Part shown: positions 46,604-48,676 of the stretch, piece by piece
Layout of the letters: the number at the start of each line of letters is the position of its first letter
Position numbering within the stretch: position 1 is the first letter of the stretch
NCBI GenBank assembly: GCA_024279685.1
Contig: JAJRRI010000121.1
Coordinates: 1 to 48,676 of the forward strand
Direction of reading: 5' to 3'
DNA length: 48,676 bases
DNA from: Verrucomicrobiota bacterium
GTDB lineage: Bacteria > Verrucomicrobiota > Kiritimatiellia > Kiritimatiellales > Pontiellaceae
Made by a program: the position numbers and the translations under genes
The notes under the pieces: generated by a model
Told to the model about the DNA's origin: nothing
Database searches by the model: none
Seen by the model: the letters and a program-made list of their open reading frames with translations, nothing else

Positions 46604-48205
46604 ATGGTCAGATCCATACATATGCTGCTTCTATCAGCCTGTTTGACGGCTTCGGCTCAGGTTGAATTTTCCGACATGCGAACCCTTGAGCATAGCCTTT
46701 GGGAACCTCCAGCCGTGCTGGTAAACTGGCAGGGCTGGGCGCAACGCGATCTTTCGATTCGAGGAAGCAGCTACACGGGCGCGGGCATTTCGATCAACAG
46801 CCTCAATCTGAAAGTACCCTACTCCGCGCACTTTAATTCCGAACTTCCGCTGGCTGTAAATTTCTTCGCTGCCCCTGCGGTTCAACAAAATACCTTGGCC
46901 TATACCACCAAACCGCAGGGGGATCGCGGACAAGCCGGAATGGGGATCGGAACCAAAGAGCACTATACCGCCAATCTCTCCGCCTTCAATTCGGGCGTGG
47001 GGGGGTTCTTGGAGATGGGAAAAGCACGCCAAATCGACTACGAGGCCAACGATCTCGACCGCTATGCGGGCGGCGCACAGCTCCAGCACTTCGTGAACGA
47101 CTGGCAGATCGACTTAATCGGAACGAGGCAGAAAAAAGAGTTCGGCGCGCAAGGCTACTATGGAATACCGGCCAACCAATCTGCCGAACAGACGACCGAG
47201 GACACCCTGATCTTTCTCGGTGCCACGCGCGGCGATCTGAACGATGCCTACTTCCGAGCCAGCGGTGCATGGCGGCAGTTCGATGATACCTACCGAACCA
47301 CGGGCGTCTTTTCCGATGTCCGCTCCCGCTTCGGCACCGTGGCCCTTGAAGGCCGCACAATGGAGATTCAAAATATTGCGCTCAATCTGCGGGGTGATCT
47401 TGAGAACGAGCAGGTGGACGGAACCGTTGGAAGCCAAGACCGTACACGCGGGTCGGTACTCATTTTGCCAGAGGCGCGGTTCGAGCGGTGGGTGCTAAAC
47501 GCTGGACTGAACTCCGTTTTCCAGACGGCAGAATCGGCCGAATTTCTGCCGCAGGCCGGGATCGACTGGTTCGCAACCGATAACTCCACGCTCTATATGG
47601 CCTATTCCGAAACCATCCAGCAACCCGACTACCAAACCCTAGAAAGTAATGCCCTGCTCCAACTCCAAAAAACACAAAACAGCGAAATCGGCTTCCGGCA
47701 GTTTGCTTCGGCCCACCTCGATTGGCGCATCGCAGCTTTTCACCGGCGACTGGAAAACGCATCGGATTGGGTCGGCGGAACGGCGACGGATCTCGGAACG
47801 CTGAATCTTGCCGGGGCGGAGTCGGAGGTCAGCTTTTATCCCTCCGATGCGCTGGAGCTGCGCGCCTTCTATCAATGGATTTACACAGACAACCGCCGCA
47901 CCGATGGATTCTACGAGCTCGACTATCCCGAGCACCTACTCAATTTTTCTGGGCACTGGAAATTTACGCCCAAATTCATTCTATTCGCCGTCCAGACCCT
48001 ACGACTCCAAACCGATAACGACGCCCGCACAAGCCGTGATTTTGGCGCCGAAGCCTCGCTGGGCTTGCATTGGTTCCCGCCCATCGCCCATAGCATCCGG
48101 CTTTCACTTCTGGTGGACAACCTGTGGGGCACCGACTTCCAAGCCCTCCCCGGTTTGAAGCCGCCCGAACGCACCGTCTTCACCGGAATCACTGTGGCTT
48201 GGTAA
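46604..48205 (+). CDS. TonB-dependent receptor-like outer-membrane protein
   Basis: A 533-residue protein with a signal peptide (VRSIHMLLLSACLTASA). A short plug region includes RDLSIRGSSYTGAGISINSL. The rest is a beta-barrel rich in alternating strands, ending with an aromatic C-terminus (GITVAW), as expected for BAM-assembled barrels. DWFATDNSTLYMAYSETIQQ and GAESEVSFYPSDALELRAFY are typical of the late barrel. It is shorter than most receptors (600-800), with a reduced plug. The ligand is unknown; no riboswitch was seen upstream. Confidence 0.75.
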   Translation: MVRSIHMLLLSACLTASAQVEFSDMRTLEHSLWEPPAVLVNWQGWAQRDLSIRGSSYTGAGISINSLNLKVPYSAHFNSELPLAVNFFAAPAVQQNTLAYTTKPQGDRGQAGMGIGTKEHYTANLSAFNSGVGGFLEMGKARQIDYEANDLDRYAGGAQLQHFVNDWQIDLIGTRQKKEFGAQGYYGIPANQSAEQTTEDTLIFLGATRGDLNDAYFRASGAWRQFDDTYRTTGVFSDVRSRFGTVALEGRTMEIQNIALNLRGDLENEQVDGTVGSQDRTRGSVLILPEARFERWVLNAGLNSVFQTAESAEFLPQAGIDWFATDNSTLYMAYSETIQQPDYQTLESNALLQLQKTQNSEIGFRQFASAHLDWRIAAFHRRLENASDWVGGTATDLGTLNLAGAESEVSFYPSDALELRAFYQWIYTDNRRTDGFYELDYPEHLLNFSGHWKFTPKFILFAVQTLRLQTDNDARTSRDFGAEASLGLHWFPPIAHSIRLSLLVDNLWGTDFQALPGLKPPERTVFTGITVAW

Positions 48206-48210
48206 TGGAA

Positions 48211-48251
48211 TTAACCCCTCGACGGGTGTCCATTAAACTGGGGTTACTTCA
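48211..48251 (-). repeat. IS3-family-type terminal inverted repeat (right copy)
   Basis: Reverse complement begins TGAAGTAACCCCAG and matches 3696-3736 at 38 of 41 positions. It starts 5 bases after the receptor stop. The flanks differ from those of the left copy, so no target duplication joins the two. Confidence 0.65.
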
Positions 48252-48380
48252 GATCCGTTCAGATTCCGTCAGACCACAACAGATTAGCCCCTGTCGGAAT
48301 AATTTTCCCGCTTCCTGTTCATCATGCCGTTGGATGGCTTCGCCCATGAAAGAGCCCCGCCGTTTACCCGAAACAAATAA
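48249..48380 (-). pseudogene. C-terminal fragment of a REP-associated tyrosine transposase
   Basis: The minus frame reads GEAIQRHDEQEAGKLFRQGL then ICCGLTESER and stops at TGA 48249-48251, which is the tip of the IS3-type repeat. The RH-EQEA-LF-QGL pattern resembles the region before the C-terminal helix-turn-helix of REP-associated transposases. The catalytic HUH part is absent. It appears cut on the left by the IS3-type end. Confidence 0.4.
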
Positions 48381-48391
48381 AATAACGATTT

Positions 48392-48423
48392 AGGCGGACT
48401 GGTACCTTTTTCAAGGCGGACTG
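48392..48423 (+). repeat. Short direct repeat AGGCGGACTG
   Basis: The 10-mer occurs at 48392-48401 and 48414-48423, one helical period pair apart (22 bases). It may belong to the end of the IS1595-type element. Confidence 0.35.
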
Positions 48424-48454
48424 ATAACCATAATAGGTTCTTTGAAATGAGCAG

Positions 48455-48470
48455 GCCGTTGAGAAACGGC
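48455..48470. other. Hairpin with GAGA tetraloop in the IS leader
   Basis: GCCGTT and AACGGC form a perfect 6-bp stem closed by GAGA, a GNRA tetraloop. It sits between near-complementary flanks TAATAGGTTC (48431) and GAACCTATAA (48501). Possibly a structured leader upstream of the transposase. Confidence 0.4.
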
Positions 48471-48588
48471 TATGGAAGGCTATTTTGTGTTTGACCGGAA
48501 CCTATAATGGGTGACCCCTTTTCAGTAAGGGAAGCATCCATGCCTATCCGGTTGACTCACCATGCCACAACATGTAGCGTTTTTCGCT

Positions 48589-48676
48589 ATGAAAACACGC
48601 TCACCCGAGTCGCTACTTGAATTTCAACGAATGTTTCCAGGCGAATTTGAGTGTATCGCCTATCTTGAGGCGATTC
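48589..48676 (+). CDS. IS1595-type transposase, N-terminal part (runs off the window)
   Basis: The 29 visible codons read LLEFQRMFPGEFECIAYLEA, the usual N-terminus of IS1595-family transposases, which continues into a zinc ribbon (WP-G--CP-C) beyond the window. ATG 48589 is the first in-frame start. Whether the element is complete cannot be told here. Confidence 0.65.
   Translation, partial: MKTRSPESLLEFQRMFPGEFECIAYLEAI

Noticed and set aside
3696-48251. A 44.5-kb composite transposon bounded by IS3-type ends
   Set aside because: The bases outside the two ends (GTC on the left, GAT on the right) do not form a target duplication, and the interval holds housekeeping genes such as ilvC, nadK and clpB.

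Overview
The window looks like a chromosomal segment of a Gram-negative bacterium of the PVC superphylum, most likely Kiritimatiellota or a close relative. The pointers are a NfeD/flotillin (FloA) operon with a bactofilin-like membrane protein, a TonB-like protein carrying an SHD1 domain, a lipoprotein outer-membrane efflux channel, a TonB-dependent receptor and many intergenic palindromic repeats. The placement rests on protein types recognised by eye, not on a phylogeny.

Layout. Positions 1-3700 are the tail of a defence locus: an AbiF-like HEPN protein, a second protein with a HEPN-type motif, two unknown small proteins and an HsdS fragment, linked by 4-nt overlaps or abutting. HsdS is cut by an IS3-type terminal repeat at 3696-3736. 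A near-identical inverted copy lies at 48211-48251, so the two ends bracket about 44.5 kb. Positions 3900-7400 hold bcp, ilvC and its divergent regulator ilvY. A GxxExxY nuclease-like gene bounded by 29-bp inverted repeats sits inside the ilvY-ilvC control region. Positions 7667-13698 are a co-directional run: nfeD, bactofilin-like protein, floA, a FloA-associated protein, inositol monophosphatase-like, methyltransferase, membrane protein and nth.

Positions 13700-17100 are repeat-rich accessory DNA with an AT-rich DUF1254 gene, a dead IS91-type transposase and tRNA-like relics. Then come tRNA-Leu(CAG), a transglutaminase-like protein, a periplasmic rhodanese, topB and a secreted DA1-like metallopeptidase. 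Positions 29567-23020 (minus strand) carry a fused phosphotriesterase-subtilase, nadK, a VanZ-like protein, an outer-membrane efflux lipoprotein and a potassium-channel-like protein. Positions 29570-30500 are decayed mobile DNA, followed by the TonB/SHD1 protein.

The biotin genes bioD (32681) and bioA (42440) are split by a 9-kb defence island. It contains an AAA ATPase with a DUF4276 TOPRIM-like partner, then a four-gene Wadjet-like (JetABCD) SMC anti-plasmid operon. jetC is interrupted by a -1 frameshift in an A6 run. Between the two systems lies a diverged relic of the first 14 codons of bioA, a scar that dates how the island was built. The window ends with clpB, a TonB-dependent receptor, nested transposase remnants and the start of an IS1595-type transposase.
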